Positions 17,016 through 24,348 of a DNA stretch of 64,000 bases are shown here, piece after piece. The translations under genes and the position numbers were made by a program. Source of the DNA: Nocardia stercoris (GTDB taxonomy: Bacteria; Actinomycetota; Actinomycetes; Mycobacteriales; Mycobacteriaceae); contig NZ_RFFH01000004.1 of assembly GCF_003696265.1 (NCBI RefSeq), positions 124,001 through 188,000 of the forward strand, written 5' to 3'. Every line of letters begins with the position of its first letter. Within the stretch, counting starts at the first letter, position 1. Below the pieces are notes generated by a model. The model was not told where the DNA came from, did no database searches, and saw nothing but the letters and a program-made list of their open reading frames with translations.

Positions 17016-17201
17016 TCACTTGGCTTGCAGATCGTGCAGCTGGTCGCGCAGGCCCAGGGTCGCGTAGATCTGGGCCTGCGCCTGTACGGCGCGAATCTGG
17101 TCCCAGCGCTCGGGCGGCGGCGCTGCCTGCCGCGTGGTCTCGTCGAGAAGTTTGGCTGCCGACTCCGCGTATTCTTCCGCTTTCTTCGTGTAGTGGCTCA
17201 T
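17016..17201 (-). CDS. Small hypothetical protein
   Basis: A 61-residue protein rich in Glu, Ala and Gln, starting MSHYTKKAEEYAESAAKLL and predicted to be two helices with no cysteines or membrane segment. It resembles small helical actinobacterial proteins of unknown function. The ATG at 17199-17201 was chosen; an in-frame GTG lies 24 bp upstream, but neither has a good ribosome-binding site. Composition and a compact ORF on the antisense side of nothing else suggest it is real. An 8-bp-arm inverted repeat lies in its upstream region, shared with the divergent SGNH hydrolase gene. Confidence 0.55.
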   Translation of the reverse strand: MSHYTKKAEEYAESAAKLLDETTRQAAPPPERWDQIRAVQAQAQIYATLGLRDQLHDLQAK

Positions 17202-17224
17202 GACCGCGACCGTACGCCGTTCCA

Positions 17225-17267
17225 CCGGGAGGCGATCGATTGTCGATAACGAATCGGTCCCTCCCGG
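17225..17267. promoter_or_regulatory. Nested inverted repeats in divergent intergenic region
   Basis: CCGGGAGG (17225-17232) and CCTCCCGG (17260-17267) are perfect 8-bp arms that enclose a smaller dyad ATCGA/TCGAT (about 17235-17247). It sits between the small gene (minus) and the SGNH hydrolase gene (plus). It is either an operator or a structured leader. Confidence 0.4.
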
Positions 17268-17417
17268 CGAACGGCCAGGTCAGAGAACTTTCCGATTTGT
17301 GCACCTGGCTTCGGCGCGCTGATTGCCGGGAACCGGCCGTCTCCACCCCGGCCGCGCCCTAGGATGCCGGTCAAGATCACCCGTCCAGGACGGGATACGA
17401 AGTTGGAGATTGGCACA

Positions 17418-18341
17418 ATGTTCTCGACCAGGTCGGCCCGGTGGGCAGCTTTGGCGGTGCTCGCTACCGCATCCCAGTTCACCGCGCAGACCGCCGCGCA
17501 CGCCGACGACACCGCGACGGCGCCCGGCAAGAAGATCGTCGTCCTGGGTGACTCGTTCGCCGCGAACCCGCCCTACCAGCACTGGGACGATCCCAACGTC
17601 TGCCACCGCGGTGCCGACTCGTGGCCGAACCAGCTCGGCGCCCTGACCGGTGTCGCCGGCACCGACGACTTCGTGGACGAGTCCTGCTCCGGCGCGACCA
17701 TCGACACCGGCGCCGGCTACAACATGATCGTCCAGTCCAAGCTCGCGGCCGCCGACGGCGCGTTCGGGCCCGACACCCAGCTGGTGGCGGTGCAGGTCGG
17801 CATCGCGGAGTCGTGGCGCGACGGCACCAACCCGTTCCTGGACTACGTGCACGACGCCGCCTGCTACGGCACCTGGGGCAGCACCAAGAACTGCATGAAC
17901 AACGACCAGTCGTGGCTGACCGACACCGGCACCCTCGACGGCGCCGGCTACGCGGGCCGGATCGGCAAGGTCGTCGACTACGTCCGCTACTACGCGCCGA
18001 ATGCCCGGATCGTGCTGCTCGGGTATCCGGAGGAGTTCGCGCCAGGCAGCACGAACCTGTGCACCCAGTCGGACATGTTGCCGGGCTTGACATTTCCCAA
18101 GCGAAACGACGCGATCGCGCACTACCTGGACCGCCTCGACAGCGCCCAGCGCGACGCGGCCCAGCAGCTCGGCGTCGAATTCATGGACGTGCGGGCCATC
18201 ACCGCAGGCCACGACGGTTGCTCGGCCGATCCGTGGGTGGGTGACGCGACCCCGATCGGCACGATCGAGGAACTGCATCCCCGCGACGGCGGCAACAAGG
18301 CTGTGGCACAAGCACTTGCGGCCCGGGTGGCCGGGAACTGA
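17418..18341 (+). CDS. Secreted SGNH/GDSL-family hydrolase
   Basis: A 307-residue exported esterase/lipase-like protein. The signal peptide spans residues 1-29 (AAHA cleavage region). Block I is VVLGDSFAAN with catalytic Ser46, and block V is near the C-terminus as ELHPRDGG, supplying the catalytic His, with the preceding GDAT region giving the acid. Several Cys pairs suit an extracellular enzyme. The ATG at 17418 is preceded by GGAG at nine bases; the longer open frame adds a region with no start signal. Substrate not predictable. Confidence 0.85.
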   Translation: MFSTRSARWAALAVLATASQFTAQTAAHADDTATAPGKKIVVLGDSFAANPPYQHWDDPNVCHRGADSWPNQLGALTGVAGTDDFVDESCSGATIDTGAGYNMIVQSKLAAADGAFGPDTQLVAVQVGIAESWRDGTNPFLDYVHDAACYGTWGSTKNCMNNDQSWLTDTGTLDGAGYAGRIGKVVDYVRYYAPNARIVLLGYPEEFAPGSTNLCTQSDMLPGLTFPKRNDAIAHYLDRLDSAQRDAAQQLGVEFMDVRAITAGHDGCSADPWVGDATPIGTIEELHPRDGGNKAVAQALAARVAGN

Positions 18342-18422
18342 CAACGCCCTGAACGAGCCGCCTGCCGACCGTTCCCCCGCCGGCGTGCCGGCTGCTACGC
18401 TGCGGGGGATCGAGGAGGTCTG

Positions 18423-19214
18423 GTGTCAAGCGACCGGCCGGCGCCCGAGGGCGTCGATCCGACAAAACCGAACGCGGCCCGAATCTACAACTATCTGTTG
18501 GGCGGCAAGGACAATTACGAGGCCGACCGGATCGTGGCGCAGCGGATGCTGTCCATCGCGCCCGACAACCGGACCCTGGCCACATTCAGTCGTGCGTTCC
18601 TGACCGGTTCGGCGAAGATGGCCGCCGAGGCGGGAATTCGGCAGTTCGTGGATATCGGATCGGGGATTCCGACCTCGCCGAGCGTGTACGAGACGATCAC
18701 GGCGATCGATCCCGCGGCGCGGCTGGCCTCCATCGACTACGACCCGGTCGTGTTCGCGCACACCAACGCCATGTTCAGCGATCTGCCCGGTGTCACACCG
18801 ATGTTGGGCGATTTCCGCGACCCCGATGACATCATCGAGCGACTGCCGGCCGAGGCGGGGATCGATCTGTCCGAGCCGATCGCGATCCTGCTGGTCGGTG
18901 TGTTGCACTTCGTGCTGGAGGACGAACGTCCGGGCGAGGTCATGACCCGTTTCCACGAGGTGATGGCGCCGGGCAGCTATGTGGCGTTCACCCACGGCGC
19001 CACCGAGAGCGACGAAACCTGGGTGCAGCAGACGGTGACCGATACCGTCGGCAGCACAGCGCAATTCGTCTTCCGCTCGCGCGCCGATGTGGCCACGATC
19101 TTCAAGGGTTTCGACCTGCTCGACCCCGGCGTCGTCCCGGTCCAGCACTGGCTCGGCGACGATCTGCCCGACACCCGCATGGTGGTGCTCGGCGGCATCT
19201 GCCGAAAGTCATAG
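18423..19214 (+). CDS. SAM-dependent methyltransferase (actinobacterial DUF574/Methyltransf_19 type)
   Basis: A 263-residue methyltransferase-like protein. The signature NAARIYNYLLGGKDNYEADR near residues 17-36 is diagnostic of this actinobacterial family, and the Rossmann SAM site follows as FVDIGSGIPT (about 75-84). The family is very abundant in Streptomyces and Nocardia with mostly unknown substrates, and is often associated with XRE/DUF397-type modules. A GTG start is supported by GAGGAGG eight bases upstream. It is convergent with the MetE-like gene, with a 19-bp gap. Confidence 0.88.
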   Translation: MSSDRPAPEGVDPTKPNAARIYNYLLGGKDNYEADRIVAQRMLSIAPDNRTLATFSRAFLTGSAKMAAEAGIRQFVDIGSGIPTSPSVYETITAIDPAARLASIDYDPVVFAHTNAMFSDLPGVTPMLGDFRDPDDIIERLPAEAGIDLSEPIAILLVGVLHFVLEDERPGEVMTRFHEVMAPGSYVAFTHGATESDETWVQQTVTDTVGSTAQFVFRSRADVATIFKGFDLLDPGVVPVQHWLGDDLPDTRMVVLGGICRKS

Positions 19215-19233
19215 CGGACCAGGCGAATTCGGC

Positions 19234-20241
19234 TCAGTCTGCGGCCGCGAGCGCGTCGGCCCGGGCGACGAGGGTCTCGGCCACCTCGCGGGTGTGGCGG
19301 CCGAGACCGCAGGCGCTGGCCACGGCGTCGACCGGCCGGCCGAGCGCGCCCTCGATCAGGTGCAGCGTGTGCACGAGTTCGGCCTCGGTGGGTTTCTCGT
19401 GCACGAAACCCGCCACGAAGGCGGTCGCACCCAGCTCCAAATCCGCTAGGGGAGCGTAGAACTCGGGCCGACTCGACGGCGGTAGGTCGCCGGCCGCGAG
19501 CGGGCCGTGGATGTACTCCAGGGTGCGCCCCGAAGGCCATTGCCGGGCAACGGCATTGGCGAGATGCACCAGCGGTCGAGTGTCGCGCAGGGTGGTCCGG
19601 GCCTTGTTGCGGCGGCCACCGAGACACAGGTGCACACCGAGGCGGGCGCCTTCGGGCGCCCGGGCGGCCAGCGCGCAGATCCCGCGGCTCAGGCCGAGCG
19701 CCGCGTCCACCACGCGGTGCAAGGGCTGCGCTGCGGCCAGCAGCACCAGTTCGGCGGGTGCCTCCAGTTGCAGGACGACGTCGCCGCCGGTCACCTCGTG
19801 CACGGCGGCCATCTCGGCGGCGGTGGCGTCGGTGAACACCTGCCGGTGGGCGAGCACGCCGGGCAGGCCCAGTGCCACGAATCCCAGGGTGAGGTCGGTC
19901 GGCATGCCGATCTGCAGTGCCGGACCGGACGCGCCGCGTAGCCCGGTGTAGCTGGGCAGCGCCTCCCGCGCCTCGCACGCGTACCCGAGAGTCATTGCGC
20001 CGCTGTCGAACCCGGGCCGCAGCCGGTGAACGGTCCGGTCCGGCCGCTCCCGTCGCACCCGTAGTGCCCCCTGATCGACCAGCCCGTCGATGATCGGCTG
20101 GAGATAGGTCTCGTGCCGCCGGATCTCGCCGGTGGGCAGCGTGCGCAGCCGCGAGCCCGCGCCGCGCATCATCGCGTGCATCGCGTCGTCAGTACTGTCC
20201 GCCGGGAAACTTCCGACGAAATGGACAGCTCGATCGGCCAT
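19234..20241 (-). CDS. MetE/UROD-like TIM-barrel protein
   Basis: A 335-residue protein resembling the C-terminal barrel of cobalamin-independent methionine synthase and related uroporphyrinogen-decarboxylase-fold proteins. It has the N-terminal HFVGSFP, the LPTGEIRRHETYLQPII segment (about 35-52) and the terminal ACGLGRHTREVAETLVARAD typical of that superfamily. The zinc-ligand pattern of true MetE (His, Cys, Glu, Cys) is not evident to me, so methionine synthesis should not be assumed. The start is uncertain: ATG at 20239-20241, or an in-frame ATG 21 bp upstream; neither has a clear ribosome-binding site. Confidence 0.7.
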   Translation of the reverse strand: MADRAVHFVGSFPADSTDDAMHAMMRGAGSRLRTLPTGEIRRHETYLQPIIDGLVDQGALRVRRERPDRTVHRLRPGFDSGAMTLGYACEAREALPSYTGLRGASGPALQIGMPTDLTLGFVALGLPGVLAHRQVFTDATAAEMAAVHEVTGGDVVLQLEAPAELVLLAAAQPLHRVVDAALGLSRGICALAARAPEGARLGVHLCLGGRRNKARTTLRDTRPLVHLANAVARQWPSGRTLEYIHGPLAAGDLPPSSRPEFYAPLADLELGATAFVAGFVHEKPTEAELVHTLHLIEGALGRPVDAVASACGLGRHTREVAETLVARADALAAAD

Positions 20242-20451
20242 GTCGGCATCGTAGTGGCGCATCCGCGCCGCCGCCCCGTGTGATGATGGAATCCACTGGG
20301 GCGAAACCGAATCCACGCCGGTCGACACGCGGGGAATTCGGTCCGGCCCCTTGCACGGCGTCGCGGCGGCCGATATCGTGCGCCGATACAACCGCATAAG
20401 GCCGGGCCGTCGGGCCTCGTCTTCCGCATCTCGTCAGAGGGAGCGCTTCGC

Positions 20452-21474
20452 GTGCGAGTCTCGAGGTGGGCACGAGTCGTCTTCGCCGTAACTGTGTCGG
20501 GCTGCTTCGCATCCGGTGTATCGACCGCCGACAGCGGGCCGGATACGGTGTCCTGCAGTTCGTTTCCGATCGCGGTACCGCAGGGCCGGCTGGCCGCGAC
20601 CCTGTGCCTGCCGCCGGGCGGGTCCCGCACCGTGATGGTGTTGATGTCGGGCTCCAATTTCAACGGCAGCTACTGGGATTTCGGCTACGAGCCGCAGACC
20701 TACAATTTCCGCCGGGCGATGAACGCCGCCGGCTACGCCACCCTCGTGGTCGACCGGCTCGGTAACGGCGACAGCACCCATCCGGAGAGCCTGACCCTGA
20801 CGGCCACCGGCACAGCCCAGGACCTGCATGACATCGTCCAGGCCGCCCGGCAGGGTCTCGACGGCTCGGCGCCGTTCGACAAGGTCGTCACCGTCGGCCA
20901 CTCCCTGACCTCCGGCACGTCGGTCATGGAGGCCACCAGCTTCCACGATGTGGACGGCATTCTGCTGACGGGTTATTCGCACGCGGTGAACGTCCCCGAG
21001 ACGCTGAGCGTGATCGCCACCTACCATTCCTCCGCCGACGACCCCGAATTCGCCGGACGCGGCTTGGATCCGGGCTATCTGACCTCGCGGCCCGGCACCC
21101 GGATGCACGATTTCTTCGACCCCGGCGACGTCGACCCGGCGGTACTCGCCATGGACGAGCAGAACAAAGAGGTCTTCTCGCTGACCGAATATCCGGACGG
21201 GATGCTGTCGACGCTGCCCGGCATGTCGAATTTCATCACCGCCCCGGTGTTCATCGTGGTCGGGGGCCGGGACCGCATGCTCTGCGGAATCGATTACGCC
21301 ACGTGCGCGAACTCGGCCACACTGCAAGCCGAGGAGGCGCCGTTCTTCGCGCCGGAGGCGCGGTTGCGCACGTTCGTGCTGCCGGGCAGCGGCCATGCCG
21401 TGAATCTGGCGCGCAATACCACCGACTATCAGGCGGCGGTCGTCGACTGGCTGAATTCCACCGTCGGAAACTGA
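20452..21474 (+). CDS. Secreted alpha/beta hydrolase
   Basis: A 340-residue exported alpha/beta-fold hydrolase. Signal peptide 1-26 contains a Cys at position 19 (SGCFAS), but not a convincing lipobox. The nucleophile elbow is GHSLTSG (about residue 151) and the late GSGHAVNLA gives the catalytic His. The acid probably lies in VVGGRDRMLCG. A GTG start is supported by AGAGGGAG. It lies 37 bp upstream of the prenyltransferase gene on the same strand, so the two are likely co-transcribed; the hydrolase may act on a related hydrophobic ester. Confidence 0.85.
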   Translation: MRVSRWARVVFAVTVSGCFASGVSTADSGPDTVSCSSFPIAVPQGRLAATLCLPPGGSRTVMVLMSGSNFNGSYWDFGYEPQTYNFRRAMNAAGYATLVVDRLGNGDSTHPESLTLTATGTAQDLHDIVQAARQGLDGSAPFDKVVTVGHSLTSGTSVMEATSFHDVDGILLTGYSHAVNVPETLSVIATYHSSADDPEFAGRGLDPGYLTSRPGTRMHDFFDPGDVDPAVLAMDEQNKEVFSLTEYPDGMLSTLPGMSNFITAPVFIVVGGRDRMLCGIDYATCANSATLQAEEAPFFAPEARLRTFVLPGSGHAVNLARNTTDYQAAVVDWLNSTVGN

Positions 21475-21511
21475 CCGTCCCGCAATCAGATCGCCGCACG
21501 CCGGAGGAACC

Positions 21512-22402
21512 ATGAGCACATCCGAGGATTCGACCCTCGACCGGCTGCGGCGGGATCTGCGGGAATTCGCGCGCCTGTCCGAGGCGAGCTACGAGCCCGC
21601 GGTCGTGGACCCCGTGCTGGCGGCCCTGGCCGACCTGTGGACCGGTTCCTGGATCGGGGTGCGGACCACCACCCACCCGGTGGGGCAACGCGAAGTGAGT
21701 GTCCGGCTGATGAATTCGAGCCCGGACGCCGATCCGGTGGGCCGCCTGCGCGCCGCGGGGCTGCTGACCTTCACCGGGCATCCGATGGAACGCCTGCTCG
21801 CCGCGATCTCCGCCGCCGTGCCCGTGCGCTGGGGCGTCGACCTCGCGGTAGCGAGCGGAGTGCAGAAGGTGTGGCTGGTCTTTCCCGAACTGCTCACCGT
21901 GCAGCGGATGCTGGAGTTCCCGGACCTGCCCGCCGCCGCCCACGCGCACGCGGTGCATCTGGCGCGCTACGGCGGCGATATCGGCATGATGGCAGTGGAT
22001 TTCGTCAGCCACACCATGAACTGGTATTCGCGGGTATTCGCCCCGGGCCACCTCGGGCCGGCCGATATCGCCACCATTCTGCGCGAGCTGAACTTCGCGT
22101 CCGCCGCGGACACGGAACTCGCGCTGCTGGCGCGCACGTTCAATGTGTATCGCACGTTCTCCTGGGACGCACCGGGCATGCGGCGCATCTGTTTTCCGGT
22201 GCGCACCGACGCCATCGGTTTTCCGGCCGGAGTCGACCCGGTGCTGGACCGCTTCGTCGCCGGAGCGCCCTACGCGGACACTGGGTCCCGTGGATTCGTG
22301 TTCTACGCCGCATATGGTCCTACCGGTCGGTATTTCAAGGTGCAGGCCGATTACACGTCCACTCGGCACGCGGCCTTTCCCGGCGGTACCCGCCCCAGCT
22401 AG
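21512..22402 (+). CDS. ABBA-type aromatic prenyltransferase (CloQ/NphB-like)
   Basis: A 296-residue protein that resembles the antiparallel-barrel aromatic prenyltransferases, which attach dimethylallyl, geranyl or farnesyl groups to phenolic or indolic substrates without a DDxxD motif. The supporting segments are MMAVDFVSHTMNWYSRVF (about 155-172), comparable to the VDxxxxxxNLYF strand of the family, TFSWDAPGMRRICFPV (about 214-229), close to the YTTLSWDSPRIERICF type of CloQ relatives, and RGFVFYAAYGPTGRYFKVQA near the end. The length fits (about 290-330). It follows a secreted hydrolase and precedes an XRE regulator. No polyketide or aminocoumarin genes are adjacent, so the acceptor is unknown. 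Confidence 0.75.
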   Translation: MSTSEDSTLDRLRRDLREFARLSEASYEPAVVDPVLAALADLWTGSWIGVRTTTHPVGQREVSVRLMNSSPDADPVGRLRAAGLLTFTGHPMERLLAAISAAVPVRWGVDLAVASGVQKVWLVFPELLTVQRMLEFPDLPAAAHAHAVHLARYGGDIGMMAVDFVSHTMNWYSRVFAPGHLGPADIATILRELNFASAADTELALLARTFNVYRTFSWDAPGMRRICFPVRTDAIGFPAGVDPVLDRFVAGAPYADTGSRGFVFYAAYGPTGRYFKVQADYTSTRHAAFPGGTRPS

Positions 22403-22439
22403 CATCATCGGATAGCCAACATGACAACGGGGAAGTCCG

Positions 22440-23330
22440 ATGACGTCAGTACCGGAGTGGAAAGACATCGCCACCTCGGCTTCAGCCCAGCGTGGCCCGA
22501 CGGCGTTGCGGATCATGGTCGGCGGTCAGCTACGAAAGCTACGTGAGGCCAAGGGGATCACGGCGAAGGACGCGGGGGAGCACATCCGCGGTTCCTACGC
22601 CAAGATCAGCCGGCTCGAGCTCGGGCGGACCGGCTACCGGGAACGCGACGTCAGCGATCTGCTGACCCTGTACGGGGTCGACGATGCCGAGCAACGCGCA
22701 TCGTTCCTGGAGCTCGTGCGCATGGCCAACCAGCAGGCCTGGTGGCACGGATACAGCGATCTGCTCCCATCCTGGTTCGAGAACTATCTCGGGCTCGAGG
22801 GAGCCGCACAGTCGATCAGAACCTTTGAGGGACAACTGATTCCGGGCCTGCTGCAGACCGACGACTACGCGCGGGCGATCGTCGGCATGGCCCTGGACAA
22901 ACTGGACGTGGCGCGCCGGGTGGAGTTGCGCCGCAAGCGCCAGGAGATCCTGTCGGTCCCCGGCGGCCCCACCCTGTGGGCGATCGTGGACGAATCCGCC
23001 CTGCGTCGCCCGGTCGGCGGACGCGACGTCATGCGCGCCCAGCTCGAACACCTGCTGGCCATGTCGCACCGCCCCAACATCACCATCCAGGTGGTCCCGT
23101 ACGCCGCCGGCGGCCACGTCCCGATGTCCGGCTCGTTCACCCTCCTCCGCTTCGCCGAGGACGAACTCCCCGATGTCGTGTACCTGGAACAGATTTCGAG
23201 CGCGCTGTACCTGGACAGACCCGAGGACCTGGAGACCTACCGCCACGTCATGGACCGGCTGAGCATCCAGGCCGCGACGCCTTCCGCGTCCCGCACCTTC
23301 CTGGCCGACGCGGCCCACGACCTGCGCTGA
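22440..23330 (+). CDS. XRE-family regulator with DUF5753-type domain
   Basis: A 296-residue regulator. The HTH lies at about residues 28-82 (LRKLREAKGITAKDAGEHI, SYAKISRLELGR), followed by the actinobacterial ligand-like DUF5753 region with YFENYLGLE-type and LIPGLLQTDDYARA motifs and the HRPNITIQVVPYAAGGH segment. These are normally paired with a small DUF397 protein; none is visible on either side. It starts 37 bp after the prenyltransferase and could form part of the same transcript. Confidence 0.9.
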   Translation: MTSVPEWKDIATSASAQRGPTALRIMVGGQLRKLREAKGITAKDAGEHIRGSYAKISRLELGRTGYRERDVSDLLTLYGVDDAEQRASFLELVRMANQQAWWHGYSDLLPSWFENYLGLEGAAQSIRTFEGQLIPGLLQTDDYARAIVGMALDKLDVARRVELRRKRQEILSVPGGPTLWAIVDESALRRPVGGRDVMRAQLEHLLAMSHRPNITIQVVPYAAGGHVPMSGSFTLLRFAEDELPDVVYLEQISSALYLDRPEDLETYRHVMDRLSIQAATPSASRTFLADAAHDLR

Positions 23331-23416
23331 GGTAACGACAGCTCGGTCCTTCCGGGCGGGGAAGTAACGGATTCTCGTGATGTGGCCCCCGGTGCTTTAC
23401 CGGAACTGTTCATGTC

Positions 23417-24289
23417 ATGAGCAGCACAGAGATTCGCACCGACCAGCCGACCATCCTCGTCACGGGCGCCACCGGCGCGGTAGGCCGCCACCTGGTCGCC
23501 ACCCTCCTCGAGCGCGGCGCATCGGTCCGCGCCCTGACCCGCAAGCCCGCCGACACGAACCTGCCCGCCGGGGTGGAGGTCGTCGCCGGTGACCTCGCCG
23601 ACGCCGCGACCCTCGGCGCCGAGGTGTTCGACGGTGTCGACCGGGCATTCGTCTTCCCCGCCCGCGGTATCGACGTCTTCATGGACGCGGCGGTCGCCGC
23701 GGGCGTACACCGCTGCACGGTCCTGTCCTCGCTGGCGGCCGCACTGGAGTTCCCGCGCGACCACGGTTCGGCCAGCCAACTGCACCACAGCGCGGTCGAA
23801 GCTGCCGTCACCACCTGCACCGACGCCTGGACCATCCTGCGCCCCGGCACTTTCGCCAACAACCTCCTGGAATGGCGCTGGCCGATCACCTCCGGCGCCA
23901 CCCTGCGGGTCCCCTACCCGACCTCCGCCCAGGCACCGGTCCACGAATACGACGTCGCCGAAGCCGCAGCCGAAACCCTGTTGTCCGACAACCACATCGG
24001 CGAGATCATCCCGATCACCGGTCCGGAAGCCCTCACCCGCGCCGACCAGATCGCCACCCTGAGCACCGGCCTGGGGCGCGACATCCCCTGGGAAGAGATC
24101 ACCGCCGACGAATTCCGCACCGAGATGGCGCAATTCATCCCCGCCCCGATCATGAAGATGCTCCTCGACTACTGGAGTGACACCGTGTCGACCCCCGACC
24201 GCCCGCGCCCCGCCACGGTTGTCACCGGCAAGCCGGGGCGCACCCTCGCGGACTGGGTCACCGACCACCGCAGCGACTTCGGCGCCTGA
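23417..24289 (+). CDS. NmrA-like NAD(P)-binding Rossmann protein
   Basis: A 290-residue atypical SDR of the NmrA/quinone-oxidoreductase-like group. The cofactor loop is TGATGAVGRHL (about 18-28) with an Arg (TRKP) positioned for NADP preference. The active-site YxxxK of classical SDRs is missing, as usual for this group, and WTILRPGTFANNLL is the family's mid motif. Roles range from redox sensing to reduction of small carbonyls; none can be chosen here. It is convergent with the giant toxin gene and followed by a strong terminator. Confidence 0.85.
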   Translation: MSSTEIRTDQPTILVTGATGAVGRHLVATLLERGASVRALTRKPADTNLPAGVEVVAGDLADAATLGAEVFDGVDRAFVFPARGIDVFMDAAVAAGVHRCTVLSSLAAALEFPRDHGSASQLHHSAVEAAVTTCTDAWTILRPGTFANNLLEWRWPITSGATLRVPYPTSAQAPVHEYDVAEAAAETLLSDNHIGEIIPITGPEALTRADQIATLSTGLGRDIPWEEITADEFRTEMAQFIPAPIMKMLLDYWSDTVSTPDRPRPATVVTGKPGRTLADWVTDHRSDFGA

Positions 24290-24300
24290 CCCACGGCAAC

Positions 24301-24336
24301 GAAGTGCCCTTCCGCTCCGCGCTGGAAGGGCACTTC
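24301..24336. terminator. Strong bidirectional stem-loop terminator
   Basis: GAAGTGCCCTTCC and GGAAGGGCACTTC are perfect 13-bp arms around a 10-base loop. It occupies the 59-bp gap between the NmrA-like gene (plus) and the stop of the 14.8-kb toxin gene (minus). There is no room for a downstream immunity gene on the toxin strand before this terminator. Confidence 0.9.
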
Positions 24337-24348
24337 GCCTGCGCCCAC

